64,000 nucleotides of DNA from Alitta virens (Eukaryota > Annelida > Polychaeta > Phyllodocida > Nereididae), in assembly GCA_932294295.1 (NCBI GenBank), contig OW028581.1:11295026-11359025 (forward strand), in the 5' to 3' direction. Below are positions 31,778 to 42,664 of the stretch, piece after piece (positions within the stretch are counted from its first letter, which is position 1; every line of letters begins with the position of its first letter). The notes under the pieces are model-generated. The model did no database searches. It was given only the letters and a program-made list of their open reading frames with translations, and had not been told where the DNA came from. The position numbers were made by a program, and so were the translations under genes.

Positions 31778-32022
31778 TGTAACGACCCGTACAGACAAGT
31801 GATGAAGAATGCTAGTTTGATGGTTTATTTGGCCCGGTGCTCATTTCGGTTCGAACTTGATTTCCCCAAATATAATATATCTAACGGCTAAAATGCGGAG
31901 ACTTATATACTCATTGATTCGAATACCTTGACGCTGATTGGCCACAGGCCGAGCGTCCAACTTTGATTGACATCTTTAGACTAAGCTCCGCCCACAAATG
32001 CGCGGAGCACGGGAATGCCACA
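31778..32022 (-). repeat. 3' LTR of Gypsy-2
   Basis: It starts TGTAACGACCCGTAC and ends GGGAATGCCACA on the plus strand; both ends have the TG...CA form. The partner is at 53044-53287. Confidence 0.88.
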
Positions 32023-32315
32023 ATGCTTCCCTGTAATTAAGTTTTTGTCCCAAAAACAAAGAAAAGTTAATGCTACAAATTTTTCACATATTGACAATAT
32101 TGGAGACAATGAACCTACTATGAGCACTCGGAAACCCACATGAATCCAAATCATACATTGGTGATATATATTCACAGTTTTCATTAAATTAGTAATACTT
32201 AAAAGTCTGTAGACGTCAATATAATGAGGTACATCCGTGATATTAATTGTAAGTCCAAAATAAGTTCCAAGAATAAATCCATTGAAGTAATTCCCAGTGA
32301 TTCAGCATAGTCTGG

Positions 32316-33213
32316 TTAAAGTTGAATTTATCGCATCTTCACGTAACACATTAAAGTTGAACTGATTGCATCTTCGTGTAACAAATTAAAGTTGAACCAT
32401 TACATCTTCAGGTAACACATTAAAGTTGAACTGTCACATCTTCAGGTAACACATTAAAGTTGAACTGACCGCATCTTCAGGTAACACATTAAAGTTGAAT
32501 TTATCGCATCTTCACGTAACACATTAAAGTTGAACTGTCACATCTTCAGGTAATCACATTAAAGTTGAACTGATCGCATCTTCAAATTAACACATTAAAG
32601 TTGAACTGTCACATCTTCAGGTAACACATTAAAGTTGAACTGTCACATCTTCAGGTAACACATTAAAGTTGAACTGATCGCATCTTCAGGTAACACATTA
32701 AAGTTGAACTGATTGCATCTTCGTGTAACAAATTAAAGTTGAACCATTACATCTTCAGGTAACACATTAAAGTTGAACTGTCACATCTTCAGGTAACACA
32801 TTAAAGTTGAACTGACCGCATCTTCAGGTAACACATTAAAGTTGAATTTATCGCATCTTCACGTAACACATTAAAGTTGAACTGTCACATCTTCAGGTAA
32901 TCACATTAAAGTTGAACTGATCGCATCTTCAAATTAACACATTAAAGTTGAACTGATCGCATCTTCAAATTAACACATTAAAGTTGAACTGTCACATCTT
33001 CAGGTAACACATTAAAGTTGAACTGATCGCATCTTTAAGTTAACACATTAAAGTTGAACTGTCACATCTTCAGGTAACACATTCAAGTTGAACTGATCGC
33101 ATCTTCAAGTTAACACATTAAAGTTGAACTGTCACATCTTCAGGTAACACATTAAAGTTGAACTGATCGCATCTTCAAGTTAACACATTAAAGTTGAACT
33201 GTCACATCTTCAC
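32316..33213. repeat. Minisatellite of about 26 units, 34-36 bp each
   Basis: Units contain CACATTAAAGTTGAACTG followed by variants such as TCACATCTTCAGG or ATCGCATCTTCAA. Variant order repeats: the ACTGATTGC...ACCATTAC series begins at 32361 and again at 32708, giving a 347-bp higher-order unit of about ten monomers. It lies between the Gypsy-2 zinc-finger ORF and the 3' LTR. Confidence 0.9.
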
Positions 33214-33581
33214 CAGAACTTTCGTGCCCTAACCTGTAAGACAAGGAAAACTCATATAGAACACATGCATTTTCATTTCCCCTTTGTTTAACAAGGATAT
33301 GCTCCTGCCATAACAGGGCTGATTTAGTGGCAAAAACCACTTAAGTTAACCAAGTGGCTAAAAGCCACTTTAACTCTATTCATGTGTATAAAAAGTGACA
33401 AACTGTCACTTATGTAAAAACAGTTCTATACTTTGTGAGTGGCACTTGCCACTCATGTCAAATAGACCATTAATGAATGATCCATATATTCATCCGAATA
33501 TATATACATATATTCATCTGTATAGACTGGCAATTCACCACTCATGTCAGCACCCCTAAGATTAGGAGAGAGAACAAAATG
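33214..33581. other. Gypsy-2 non-coding region between minisatellite and zinc-finger ORF
   Basis: The words AGTGGC and GCCACT recur in both orientations (33330-33460), like the palindromes found at the URE edges. No gene. Confidence 0.4.
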
Positions 33582-34472
33582 TTATTTGCTGTCAAATGAT
33601 TTAAGGTCTTCGGTTATTTGACGATTTAACTCCTCAATTTTTCTAGGAAGGGAGGCATCCTCTGGATAACTTAAAGTCCACATCTCAGCAATTTTTACCG
33701 CCATTTCCTTCTTATAAAAATACATGCATTGCATGGCTGACAAATGCTTTTTCTTCTCTTGAGATATCTGTATATTTAGTTGTTCTAATATGAGCCATTT
33801 ATGAAGTTGGTCTGTTTGGCTACTGGCCTCTGTCCCAGTCGCCGAATTTACCTTATCTGGGCGATCTGCTCGTAACTCTGTCTGTGCTGTTGTTTCGCCT
33901 GCCATCCTCTTCGAATCTTCAAGGGGTATGCCGTGGCTTCTGTGAAGATGTTGTCTTAGTTTGGATCTTCGTTGACCCGGGAGCACCTAACGGCACCCCA
34001 GAATTGGACAGGGCAACCCGGTAAAAGCCCGTTCGTGCCTCATCGAGATGTGATCGATCAAACTTCGTGTAGTTGTAAATTGCTCTCCACAAGTACTGCA
34101 CCTTGCGATGTGTGCAGGGAGGGATGAACGTTTATTTGACTCACCGCGGTTATGCCGATCAACCGGTGATCTGTTTTGATTCCGCCAGTTTCCCCAGGAC
34201 CTAGATCTGCCTCCACGGGGTGAACGAGAGCGATGCACCGCTCAGTGATCCCTGTGTCTATCCTGGCTTATTATTGTATTTATCCGAGGATCTAAAGATC
34301 CACTCTCGGATATAATTGCCTCCTCATGTTGTAAAAACCACGGCTTTTCGTACAAGCGTAACATTATGTCTCCCATAGATGGAGCCCCACCAGATTCAGC
34401 CAATAAAAGATCCAATATCATGGAATAATCAGAGTCTAGTGGATGTAATTTGTTTTGCAACCTCATTATCAT
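33582..34472 (-). pseudogene. Gypsy-2 accessory ORF with two C2H2-type zinc fingers
   Basis: One reading frame runs through these 297 codons with two internal stops and no shift. The stops are TGA at 34242-34244 and TAG at 33987-33989; the first is consistent with C-to-T decay of an Arg codon. The order is an acidic N-terminus, an RS-rich segment (HRSRSPRGGRSRS), then a C2H2 finger (CSTCGEQF ... HISMRH). A second finger, CPILGC ... HLHRSH, contains the TAG. A Lys/Glu helical tail follows. It lies downstream of integrase, where other elements carry env or accessory genes. Function unknown; nucleic-acid binding is inferred. Confidence 0.6.
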
Positions 34473-34672
34473 CCAACTAGAAAGATGCCATTCTTTTTTC
34501 TACATCATTACATGGTGTTGCATACTTCGGCTGGGCCATGTATGCCGATATGAGTTTCCTCGTCTCCATCTTTCTTTCTTCAGTCCATGCTGATATCACT
34601 CATCAGTGATATTGTAGTGCATCTGGCAGCATCAGTGGTTGCCGGAGCAACCCCAGATGCTGCTGTGTCATC

Positions 34673-34689
34673 AGTGGCAAGTTGCCACT
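34673..34689. repeat. Palindrome at left edge of URE copy 2
   Basis: AGTGGCAAGTTGCCACT has perfect 8-bp arms around one base. A near copy lies at 46122-46138 and a partial one at 46066-46082. Confidence 0.6.
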
Positions 34690-34711
34690 GCTGAGGTGGA
34701 GCTACCGTATT

Positions 34712-34788
34712 GTGGTAAATATACACAAGAGGGCACATCGAGCGATTTGGCGCTAATAGCTCTTTACACAGACCGATCTTCGTTCACT
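34712..34788 (+). repeat. Direct terminal block of URE copy 2, left
   Basis: Matches 45910-45987 at the other end with a few differences, and 2635-2710 in copy 1. Confidence 0.6.
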
Positions 34789-36619
34789 GGGAATTGTCAC
34801 ACTAGTAGTGTGCATGTGAGCTCTGGCAGCCACGTGCGGCTTACGCTTGGGAAGTGTCACACTAGTTGTGTAAATTTATTTTAATTTATTGCCCTGGCAC
34901 CAACTGTTAATTTTGTACAGGCAATTTTTTGGGGGCTTTTCTTTTCAAATTTTGTTTGTCTGTGACAGATTTTGTCATATTTCTGTGTACTACTCAGTGA
35001 CCTGCTTGGCAGTGCTCTGCTTGTCAGTGTGCTGCAGTTGTTTTTGTCGTGGTCTGGTAAGTCCATTCACAGTTTTTGTCAATTAATTCCTGTCCTGACA
35101 TAGTTCTTGACTATTTATTTGACGATAATTAGTCGGTTTTCAGTTCTGTCTGTTGACACTCTGTCATAGTCTGTATTGTCATTTTTGTCTATTCTGTTTA
35201 TAACTCTTGTCTTGATTTGCTAGGCTGCATGCTCAATTTTATTGCGGCTGCTGGCCAGTAAGTCATTGACTGTTCTCTTTCGTTTGTTGTCACTTTCTAG
35301 ATTTTTGTGTCTTATTTGTGTAGCAATTTTAGTTACCTTTTTACGTAGTTTGTAGTACTCACTCTAGTTGTATTTCAGTTTTACTTGGCTGCTTCGATTT
35401 TTAATTGTTGCTGGCCTGTACGATTGTCAATCATGCTGGTTGTGGTGTTATTTCAGTGTTTTTAATCAGATTTTGGTTTGTTGCCGGGCCTGACTTCTTT
35501 TTTTTTGGCTGGGGAGGGCCTGGTGGTATCCTGGTTTTCTGACTTAGTTGACTACTTGCTCTGCTTGTATACTTTAATTTATATTACTTTATTGTCTAAC
35601 AAGTCCATATTGCAAGCTTCTTGAGTTGAGTTACAGTACAATCCAAGTTTTTGGTTTCTATTATCAGGTTGCGTTAGCTAACAAGCTTATATACAATCTG
35701 TGTATTGTCTGTTCAGTACTGTCTTGGTCCTGTCTATTGTTGTGTCGGTTGTGTCGGAGCTGTTTTGTGGAATTACATTACAATTCTGTCTGTTTCTATG
35801 TTGCTGTTCTGTTAATTGTCTACAGTTCTGTTAATTGCCTATTGACATAGGGCATTGTCGACTGCAATTTCTTGTAGTTCTCATTATATCAGCAGCTCAT
35901 CTTTCTGAGTTTGCCAACTTGAGAGCCTGCTGCTTGTGCTTCTAGTGGCCAGCTGGTGTACTTGGGAATAGCATAATTCATTATTCCAACACCTTCACGA
36001 CCAGGTGTCATATTGTGTGACAGCCCTACTTGTCGTGGCGCGTCCACATTCTGGTGCAACTTTTATTCAATAAATTGTCTTACTCAGTTTGTTTTGCATT
36101 TGTGCGAAATAGAAATTGACTATTCAAATTACTTGACAGCAAGCTGTGAGAATTTCTAGCAATTGCGCTTGACATATTTTGCGTGTTTGCTAGTGTGTTT
36201 TTGTTTAGCCTTAGTTGTCAGTCTGTGAGACTACTTGCTAATTGTAGCTTGCTGGTCCGCAGTCTGCCCCACTTTGCCACATTTATTGTCTTGTTTCTTT
36301 GTCGAGGAACTAAGTTGACCCGTGTTGCCCTGCAGGCCCAGACTGAGTTTGTTGCTGCAGTTCCTCACGGTGTCACTGTTCAGTGACTAGGTGTTGTCTT
36401 GTTTCAATTTGTCTGGTCTGTCAAGGAACTTGGTTGACCCGCGCTAGTTCTTGCATGCTTTGAACTGAGCAGTGCGATCCGGAGTCACTCGTTCTTGACA
36501 TTGGGTTTAAGCGCGTGGTTTCGGCCACGGGCGCCCATATTTCTGTTGCGGTACACAATTGGTGCTGCATAACTTGCGTTCCACAATATACGAGGTTATA
36601 GTATTCGTTTAGGGTCACG
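34789..36619 (+). repeat. T-rich region of URE copy 2
   Basis: The counterpart of about 3330-5180, with the same TTGTC-dense composition. The block matching 2730-3330 of copy 1 is absent. Hydrophobic frames in it are composition artefacts. Confidence 0.5.
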
Positions 36620-37172
36620 TTGTATGGTCTAGCCCCCGTAACCCCGGCCAACCGCGTGAACGCAACCATGAGTGCCATAAATTTTCATGTTGCTACGGTA
36701 GAGCAACTCCAACTTCTACCGCAGATTGGCGCAGCTCGGGTAAAACGTATTATCGATGCCCATGAAGAAGGTCCACTGACCGTGGAGAGGTTGAGCGCTG
36801 TCACGAATATCAGCCAGGAGCATTGGGGGTAACTTGTTGATGGACGGGAAGGTCACCCTAGGTGTCACGGCGGCCCATGTGACATCTAAGCCGGAGTCAG
36901 ATCCGTCAGCTTTACCCGACACCAGTCCGCAGGACATCACTGCTGCAGTTGTGTCAACAACAACAACAACTGGTCTACAGTTGACAACTCAGGACAATTC
37001 TGCAGCTACTGCAGCTAAGAGGATGGATGGTACTGATGAGCCAACACCGACGACTGATACGAGCCGTAGTGTCTTCCAGACAACAGAGTCTACGACAACC
37101 GTGAAGCAGAAGTCGGAACCATCCAATCCTGTGTCCAGTGGGCCAAATGGTCGACTCGAAGGCGGCTCTTAA
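36620..37172 (+). pseudogene. HhH ORF of URE copy 2, frameshifted
   Basis: It has the same start as the ORF at 5181 (MYGLAPVT) and the same HhH pattern (VEQLQLLPQIG, LTVERLSAVTNI). One extra G in the GGGGG run at about 36827-36831 ends the frame at 36832. The rest of the coding similarity continues from 36834 in the new frame as a Ser/Thr-rich region up to 37172. In copy 1 the run has four G and the frame is intact, so copy 2 is the damaged one. Confidence 0.5.
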
Positions 37173-37552
37173 GAAGACCATTGACCTACCAGAAGAGTCA
37201 TCAGGTTGTAGTGGAAATCTGAATAGTGATTTGAATAGGCCGTCTGGCCATGAGTCACTCAGGCAGACCACTTCATTGGCTACTGCGAGTGGAAGGGTGG
37301 GGCATGTGAGAGTCCACCTTGAGGCTGCTCTACCAAAGCTGGGCCAAGCTGAGACTTCTCTCCCTGCCAGCCATTCTGCAAGAATCATCTAATGGTCCAA
37401 GAACTCCCACCGGAAGCAAACTGGATGACCGAGTCAGTGCAAGATTCCGACCAATCAAGCTCGGTAAGGCCAACATGGATGCTGGTGTACCTGCAAAGGG
37501 GACTAAAGTCAGCAATGTACGTGACACCAAGCCAGCGGTGAAGATTACATAA
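37138..37552 (+). pseudogene. URE copy 2, low-complexity coding remnant
   Basis: Two overlapping short frames (37138-37392 and 37319-37552) continue the Ser/Thr/Pro-rich composition of their neighbours. They look like pieces of one original ORF linked by shifts. Confidence 0.3.
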
Positions 37553-37564
37553 CTTCGATCGTAT

Positions 37565-38175
37565 GTGACTTCTGCCAGTACCAAAAGATCATATGTGACT
37601 TTAGCCAGAACCGAAAGTTTGGTGACCCGCCTGCCTGCGGTACCATCATCAGCACTCAGGACACCTATTGCCCAGCTTCCCAGTACCATGCCTTCTGAGC
37701 GAGGCCAACCGAAGATCCTTCGGCACGATGTTCGGACACTGAGCAGTGGGATTCCAACTATTGAGACATCTGTACAAGCAAGTTGCTTTGATGATAGTAC
37801 CAGGATTTCCTCATCGGAGCAGCTTATCAGCACCACTTCCGACCGATCAGTAACTCTCCTTGATATCCAGCCAGAGTTCGGTAGCCTTCATGTTACTCCA
37901 GCGACCCCTACTGCTGAAGATGTAGTCAGTATGCCTCTTCTATCTGCATCTTTTGCTGATGAAACGACTGAAGTCTTGACAAGTGCACCTGCTACAGCTT
38001 GTTATAAGTCACCAGGACGAGTTGTGTCAAGTGGAGTCTTAAGGAACCTGACTGAATCAGGGTTGCAAGATGCCCCTTTGGTTTCCTGGAAGAAGGCCGA
38101 AGTGAGAGCTCCTCCCCACACACCACCAACGTATCCTCTTCGAGCAGAATCCGTCTTGCCTGTTGAAAAGACTAA
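37565..38175 (+). pseudogene. URE copy 2, Ser/Thr-rich ORF cut by the Harbinger
   Basis: About 204 codons rich in Ser, Thr, Pro and Val, with no fold recognised. The coding sequence ends at the TAA target of the Harbinger (38173-38175); the frame read to 38218 is element sequence. It probably joined the region that resumes near 42650. Confidence 0.4.
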
Positions 38176-38693
38176 AGCCCCTGTCACACTGGGCGATTTA
38201 GCCGTAGTGAACCCGTAGTATTACGCAATTGTTAAGCAATTCGCTACCTGGCTCCAAGCCGGCGGCTCCAAAATGGCCACTCGTGGATACCCGGCAGGCA
38301 CCCGTGGGACGCTTGGCCAAGCCGGGAAACCCGGCCCCGGTAGCATGGCACAACCGTAGAAATCTCCCGGGTGTTCAAAAAAGAAAAAAAACCTGTGGAA
38401 GCCGGCGGGTGACCCGTAGAAGCCGGCAAATTTTCCGTCCCTAATTTCACCCTTTAGTAAAGCCGGCGGCTTGTTGAGGGGTTCTACGGTTAACTCGGCG
38501 GCTTCCACTGGTAACCCCGGCGGCTTCCACTGGTAACCCGGCGGCTTCCACGGGTTACCCGGCGGCTTTCAAGGGTAACCGGCCGGCTTGCATAGCAAGC
38601 AATCGTGTTTGCCCAGTGTCATCCTGTGTGGATCCAATACGACGCAATGAGCTGGGTTTATTATGTCATCAGGCGGTGTACGCTATCCAGGCA

Positions 38694-38702
38694 GTATATA
38701 AA
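38694..38702 (+). promoter_or_regulatory. TATA box for the Harbinger Myb/MADF gene
   Basis: TATATAAAG lies about 95 bases before the proposed ATG at 38791, with a TCATTCA initiator-like word about 30 bases on. Confidence 0.45.
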
Positions 38703-38790
38703 GATTGACCAGTGGCTATCAGATCATTCAGCATCTTGCTACCATATTGAGAAGACCAAGAATACACCGCTCCAGAAAATATATTTTATC

Positions 38791-39069
38791 ATGCCGATGA
38801 AAAAGATTACTGCACCAAGGACCAGGACAACTGCAGTTCCTGCTGAGGATACAGAAAAATCGCTTTCTTCACATCAACCCAGCGATGATGACGTATCTTC
38901 TGCTTCATCAAAGAAGAAGAGTGCTCTTCCTGTGAAGGAGAAGATGGCGAAGAAGTCTGCACCTGCCAAGCGGACTGTACCTGCCAAGCGGACTGTACCT
39001 GCCAAGGGACCTGAGAAGAGATGCAAGAATTGCCACGAGGTCATCCTCAGGTGCTGCCAGCACGGATGA
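38791..39069 (+). pseudogene. Harbinger accessory gene, basic N-terminal part
   Basis: The ATG at 38791 (MPMKKITAPRTRT) was chosen over the upstream ATG at 38605 because a TATA box at 38694 places transcription start after 38720. The product is rich in Lys, Ser, Pro and Ala, with a repeated AKRTVP block, and ends CKNCHEV before a stop. Coding continues in a different frame from about 39040. This is the 5' part of the DNA-binding partner that Harbinger transposases need for nuclear import and TIR binding. Confidence 0.5.
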
Positions 39070-39769
39070 GTCCCAGAAGTCCACTGCTACTCCTCTTCTG
39101 CGTCTTCGTGCTCGTGCACCTGCGCCAGCACCTTCTCCTGCGCCTGCTCGTTCTCCTGACGATTCACCTGCTCGCTCTGCAGGTCCTTCATCACCTGTTC
39201 CCTCAGTTAGAGGAAATGAGCCTCGGAAGAAGCAGGATAAGCTCTTCCTGCCACACGAGGATGAACAGGTAGTTGCGGATTGGTACCGGGACCACCCGAT
39301 ATTTTATGACCAGACCCTATCGGATTTTAAGGACTCCGGCAAGAAGACGGCCCTCCTTAATGCAATGGCTGCCAAGTTGAGTGTCCCCTGCACCGGTTTG
39401 CAACTAAGGACCTGGCTGGAATCCATCAGGACTAGTGCCGGCAAACTGATGAAGCAGGGGTCATCCAGAACTGCCAAGAGAAATCCCACAGAGAAAGAAC
39501 AGTGGATATGTGCCAACTTCAGATTTCTAGTTGACCATATTACCAGAATTCCCAGTCGGCAAGGGAGCAATGTTCTTGCAAAGAGACTTGGAAAGGACAA
39601 CAGCAGCAGTGCTGCAAAAGAATCCGGGCCCCAGGAGATTTCTGATGACCCGGATATTTCTATGGATGTCCCCCCAGCTCCTGTCAAGCGTTCCAAGGGC
39701 GGCCCTTCAAGAAGCGTAGACAGGAACCCCAGCAGCAACCCCACCAGCAAAGACGAATGGATGAACTGA
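39062..39769 (+). pseudogene. Harbinger accessory gene, MADF/Myb-like part
   Basis: The frame is open from about 39062 to 39769, and a Pro/Ala-rich tract leads into the domain. Residues such as VVADWYRDHPIFYD, FKDSGKKTALLNAMA and LRTWLESIRTSAGKL follow the helix pattern of MADF/Myb-SANT-like domains, which bind DNA. A further segment (FRFLVDHITRIPS) follows. It is out of frame with both neighbours: a shift near 39040-39060 precedes it, and one near 39715 moves the C-terminal part (MDELMDLARSSTG) to another frame ending near 39924. Assignment to the Harbinger Myb-like protein rests on position plus domain type. Confidence 0.6.
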
Positions 39770-39943
39770 TGGATTTGGCCAGGAGCTCAACGGGTGCCCT
39801 GCAGGCATCTATTCATCAAATGGCTGCTGCTCCTCCTCCAGCTGATCTCAACGTAAGGAGAATCCGGGCGATGGGTGATTACATCGTGGTGGAGTGCTTG
39901 ATGATGGACACGGGACACATTTGATGAATTCCATTCGCAACTG

Positions 39944-40228
39944 ATGCCTATGATTTTTCAATTAAAAGGAAACATTATGAGGACGAAAGGGCAGCAACAG
40001 CAACCCCAGCAGCAGCACCAGCAGCAGCAGCACTTCTTCGCTCCTCCTCCTCCTCCTCCTCCTCCTGGGCTTCAGTACACGACCATCCTGAGTCCAGAAA
40101 AGAATTGGCCACCTGCAAATGCAGCTGGACCTTCTTCACTGCCTCCTTCTGGACCTCCGTCGATGATTTCCGACATGCCAGCCAGTAGCTCAACACCACT
40201 GAATATGAGCCAGTATCTGAACTTGTAG
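39944..40228 (+). pseudogene. Gln/Pro-rich tail frame of the Harbinger accessory gene
   Basis: A low-complexity Gln/His stretch and a Pro8 run are followed by a Ser/Pro-rich segment ending at 40226. It has no domain. It may be a C-terminal extension of the Myb/MADF gene or a chance open frame from CAG and CTC repeats. Confidence 0.25.
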
Positions 40229-40522
40229 AAAACCTCAGCCTTTTTCAAGGCCAAACAACCCCGGCCTTTTTTTCAAGGCCACCAAATCCTCCCAAAAGAG
40301 CATGTCTTGTACACATATTTGTGTTAACAATCAATCAAAAAAAAAGTTCCCAAACCCCTCCAAGCTTTTCTCTATCTTTGTCCAAAAAATAATAATATTT
40401 TAGTCCAAAATCAATTTCTTCACATCAAGTAACTTGTTCATATTTCCTTTTGATTAGATCACAATATTTCTTTATTATACACTTGAACTATCTTTCAGTA
40501 GATTGCTTATTATCACACTTTA

Positions 40523-40957
40523 CTAAAGTTTTCATATTTCTTTAGCAAACAAATTTGTTACTAACTTAATAATTTTGAGCAAAGAAGACATAATTTTTTT
40601 GGTTCAGAACTGCCGTAGTTTTTTCTTTTTCAGAAGTACCGTACTTTTTTGTTTTTTCAGAATTGCCGTAGTTGTGTCTTGTTCAGAAGTGCCGTATTAT
40701 TATTTTTTGCTTCAGAACTGCCGTAGTTTTTTCTAGTATACTGCAATGAAAATAATGAAAGTACGGCACTTCTGAAAAAGAAACAACTACGGCACTTCTG
40801 AACAAAAAAAAAATACGGCACTTCTGAACAAGAAACAACTACGGCACTTCTGAACCAAAAAAATTGTGTCTTCTTTGCTAAATATTAGTAACCCTGACAC
40901 CACCACACTTAAGTTAATTGCAACTTTGTTTGCTAAAGAAATATAAAACTTTATTAA
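40523..40957. repeat. Long palindrome built of TTCAGAAGTGCCGTA repeats
   Basis: Five plus-oriented copies of TTCAGAAnTGCCGTA (about 40603, 40629, 40656, 40682, 40711) face inverse copies (40762, 40788, 40814, 40841), with centre near 40745. The similarity continues outward: GAGCAAAGAAGACATAATTT at 40577 is inverted at 40860-40880, and TTTCTTTAGCAAACAAA near 40538 is inverted near 40930. Three more inverse copies lie at 40974-41040. It sits between two convergent genes of the Harbinger. Confidence 0.8.
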
Positions 40958-41296
40958 ACCAAAAAAACAACAAATACGGCATTTCTGAACACGAAAAAAC
41001 TACGGCACTTCTGAACAACCAACAACTACAGCACTTCTTAACCAATAAAATATTTTGCGTGGGTCAGACAGGAACTTTTATTTTTATTACACAAGAAGTG
41101 TACATGGTCTGCTCTTTTGGGAGGATTTGGTGGCCGTTTTGTGGTTTCTTTATTATACCATGTCATCTTGCCATGGCACACTTCCTTCCTCTGAATTAAC
41201 ATAGTCTACCAGGTACTGCCGTTGACTCTTGGCTGCACCAGTCATTGAATGGCCTCTAGTGGGTGATAACATTTCATCAATTTCTCCAGCTGCCCT

Positions 41297-42307
41297 TTAA
41301 GTTCCTGGGGTGATTAGATGTGTGACTGGATCTTCCTGGTCCACCATGTTGTTCTGGACAGTTGGATACCTTACTCTCATCAGATTGTGGAGGCAGCAGC
41401 ATGCAAGGACTATGGATTCCACTGTCTTGGTCCTCTGTGGCATGGTAGTCAGGAGACACCTGAACCTTGCTGCAAGGATCCCAAATGCATTTTCCACAAT
41501 TCTTCTTGCCCGGGAGAGTCGGTAATTGTATATCCTCTACTCCTTGGTCATGTTTCTTAGGGGCAGTGGCTTCATCAGCCAGGTTTTCAAAGGAAAGGCA
41601 TCATATCCGACAATGAAGTAGGGAAGAGGTTTTTCACCAGGAACAATTGGTTCAGGTGGAGGTAACCCAAGGGCCCCTTCTTCAAGTGCTTCCCTCAGGA
41701 CTGGCGTGCTAAATACTCCTCCGTCCGATCCAGCTCCGTTAGCTCCACGGTCTACATTAAGGAACTTGTAGGTAGCATCCACAAGAGCCATGAGTACAAT
41801 GGAGTGGTATCCCTTGTAGTTGTAGTACACAGAACCACCTTTGGGAGGACATCTGATGGCCGCATGCTTTTCATCAATGGCTCCAACACAATGAGGAAAG
41901 TTCCATCTCGAAAAGAATAGTTCAGCGACTTCTCTCCACTCTTCTGGAGTTGTGGGGCAGGCCAGGAGATCATCGGAATACTCTGCATTTATGGCTTCAC
42001 AGACTTCTCGAATTATCAAGCTGATGGTGTTGTGGGCCATTCTAAAGCCATACATGAGGGACTTGTAGCTGTTTCCAGTTGCCAAATAGCGGAGGGTGAT
42101 GGCAAGTCTGTGTCCTGGCTCCAAAGCTTTCCTCAAATGGGTGTTTTGTTTTCTAATCCTATGATCAATTTTGCCAACGATCTCTCGGAAAATGGCTGGT
42201 TCCATTCTCATGAAGTTGGTATAACTTGCGGTGTCTTCGTGGAGCAGTTCTCTCAGTAGACGCTCATAATATCTCATCTGAGGTCTTCTCAACAGCCAAG
42301 GCTTCAC
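41297..42307 (-). pseudogene. HARBI1-type Harbinger transposase, one in-frame stop
   Basis: This 336-codon frame is continuous except for TAG at 41537-41539. The N-terminal region (MRYYERLLRELL, FREIVGKID) and helix-turn-helix-like segment (GFRMAHNTISLIIREV) precede the DDE nuclease. The three acidic positions are the Asp in VGAIDEKH, the Asp in IVGYDAFPL, and the Glu in RARRIVENAFG, which lies after the stop. It ends CCCLHNLMR plus a short tail. A single base change from GAG would explain the stop, so loss is recent. It excises and inserts Harbinger DNA at TWA targets, with its Myb-like partner. The transcript would converge on the plus-strand gene. Confidence 0.85.
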
Positions 42308-42545
42308 CCAAAACCTCCTCCTCCTCCTCCTCCTCCTGGCTGCCAGTTCTCTTTCTTCTTCTCACTTCCTCTCCTCCTCCTCCTCCTCAGCTAGTGCTTC
42401 CATACAAGCAAGTTGTAAAATAAATGTATAATTGGCCTGAGCAGCTAGTAGTAGCAAGGCTCTATTTCGTTGGGGTTGATGCATGTACATGGTCTTTCCT
42501 TTTCAGCAGCCGGAGACAGAATGATGAAGAACAACAGATGCAGCC

Positions 42546-42556
42546 CCTATTTATAC
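42546..42556 (-). promoter_or_regulatory. TATA box for the Harbinger transposase
   Basis: On the minus strand TGTATAAATAG lies about 240 bases upstream of the transposase ATG at 42307. The leader contains CTC-rich (plus strand) triplet runs. Confidence 0.4.
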
Positions 42557-42664
42557 ATTTTTGGCAAATTCCACGAGATAGCCGCCGGGTTAACCTGTGG
42601 AAGCCGCTGAGCTACCCCTGGAAGCCGTCAACTTTAGGGGTACACAAAGACAGAGGCACTACAT

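Larger units (their letters stand above)
38176..42640. mobile_element. Coding PIF/Harbinger element in URE copy 2, right end lost
   Basis: The left end AGCCCCTGTCACACTGGG follows TAA (38173-38175). It shares its first 14 bases and the downstream GTAGTGAACCCGTAGTATTA (about 38203-38222) with the non-autonomous element at 13428. GC-rich subterminal repeats (CGGCGGCTTCCAC, 38465-38585) follow, then a Myb/MADF-like gene on plus, a long inverted array, and a HARBI1-type transposase on minus. Related subterminal words recur at 42585-42630. The expected inverse of the left end is not present on the right, so that terminus is deleted. The right border is approximate. Confidence 0.8.

Noticed and set aside
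32316..33213. Regular short repeats that look like a CRISPR array
   Set aside because: Units are contiguous without unique spacers, and the host is eukaryotic. It is a minisatellite.
39021..39272. Leu-rich, membrane-like frame
   Set aside because: It is the wrong frame of the Pro/Ala-rich coding part of the Harbinger accessory gene.
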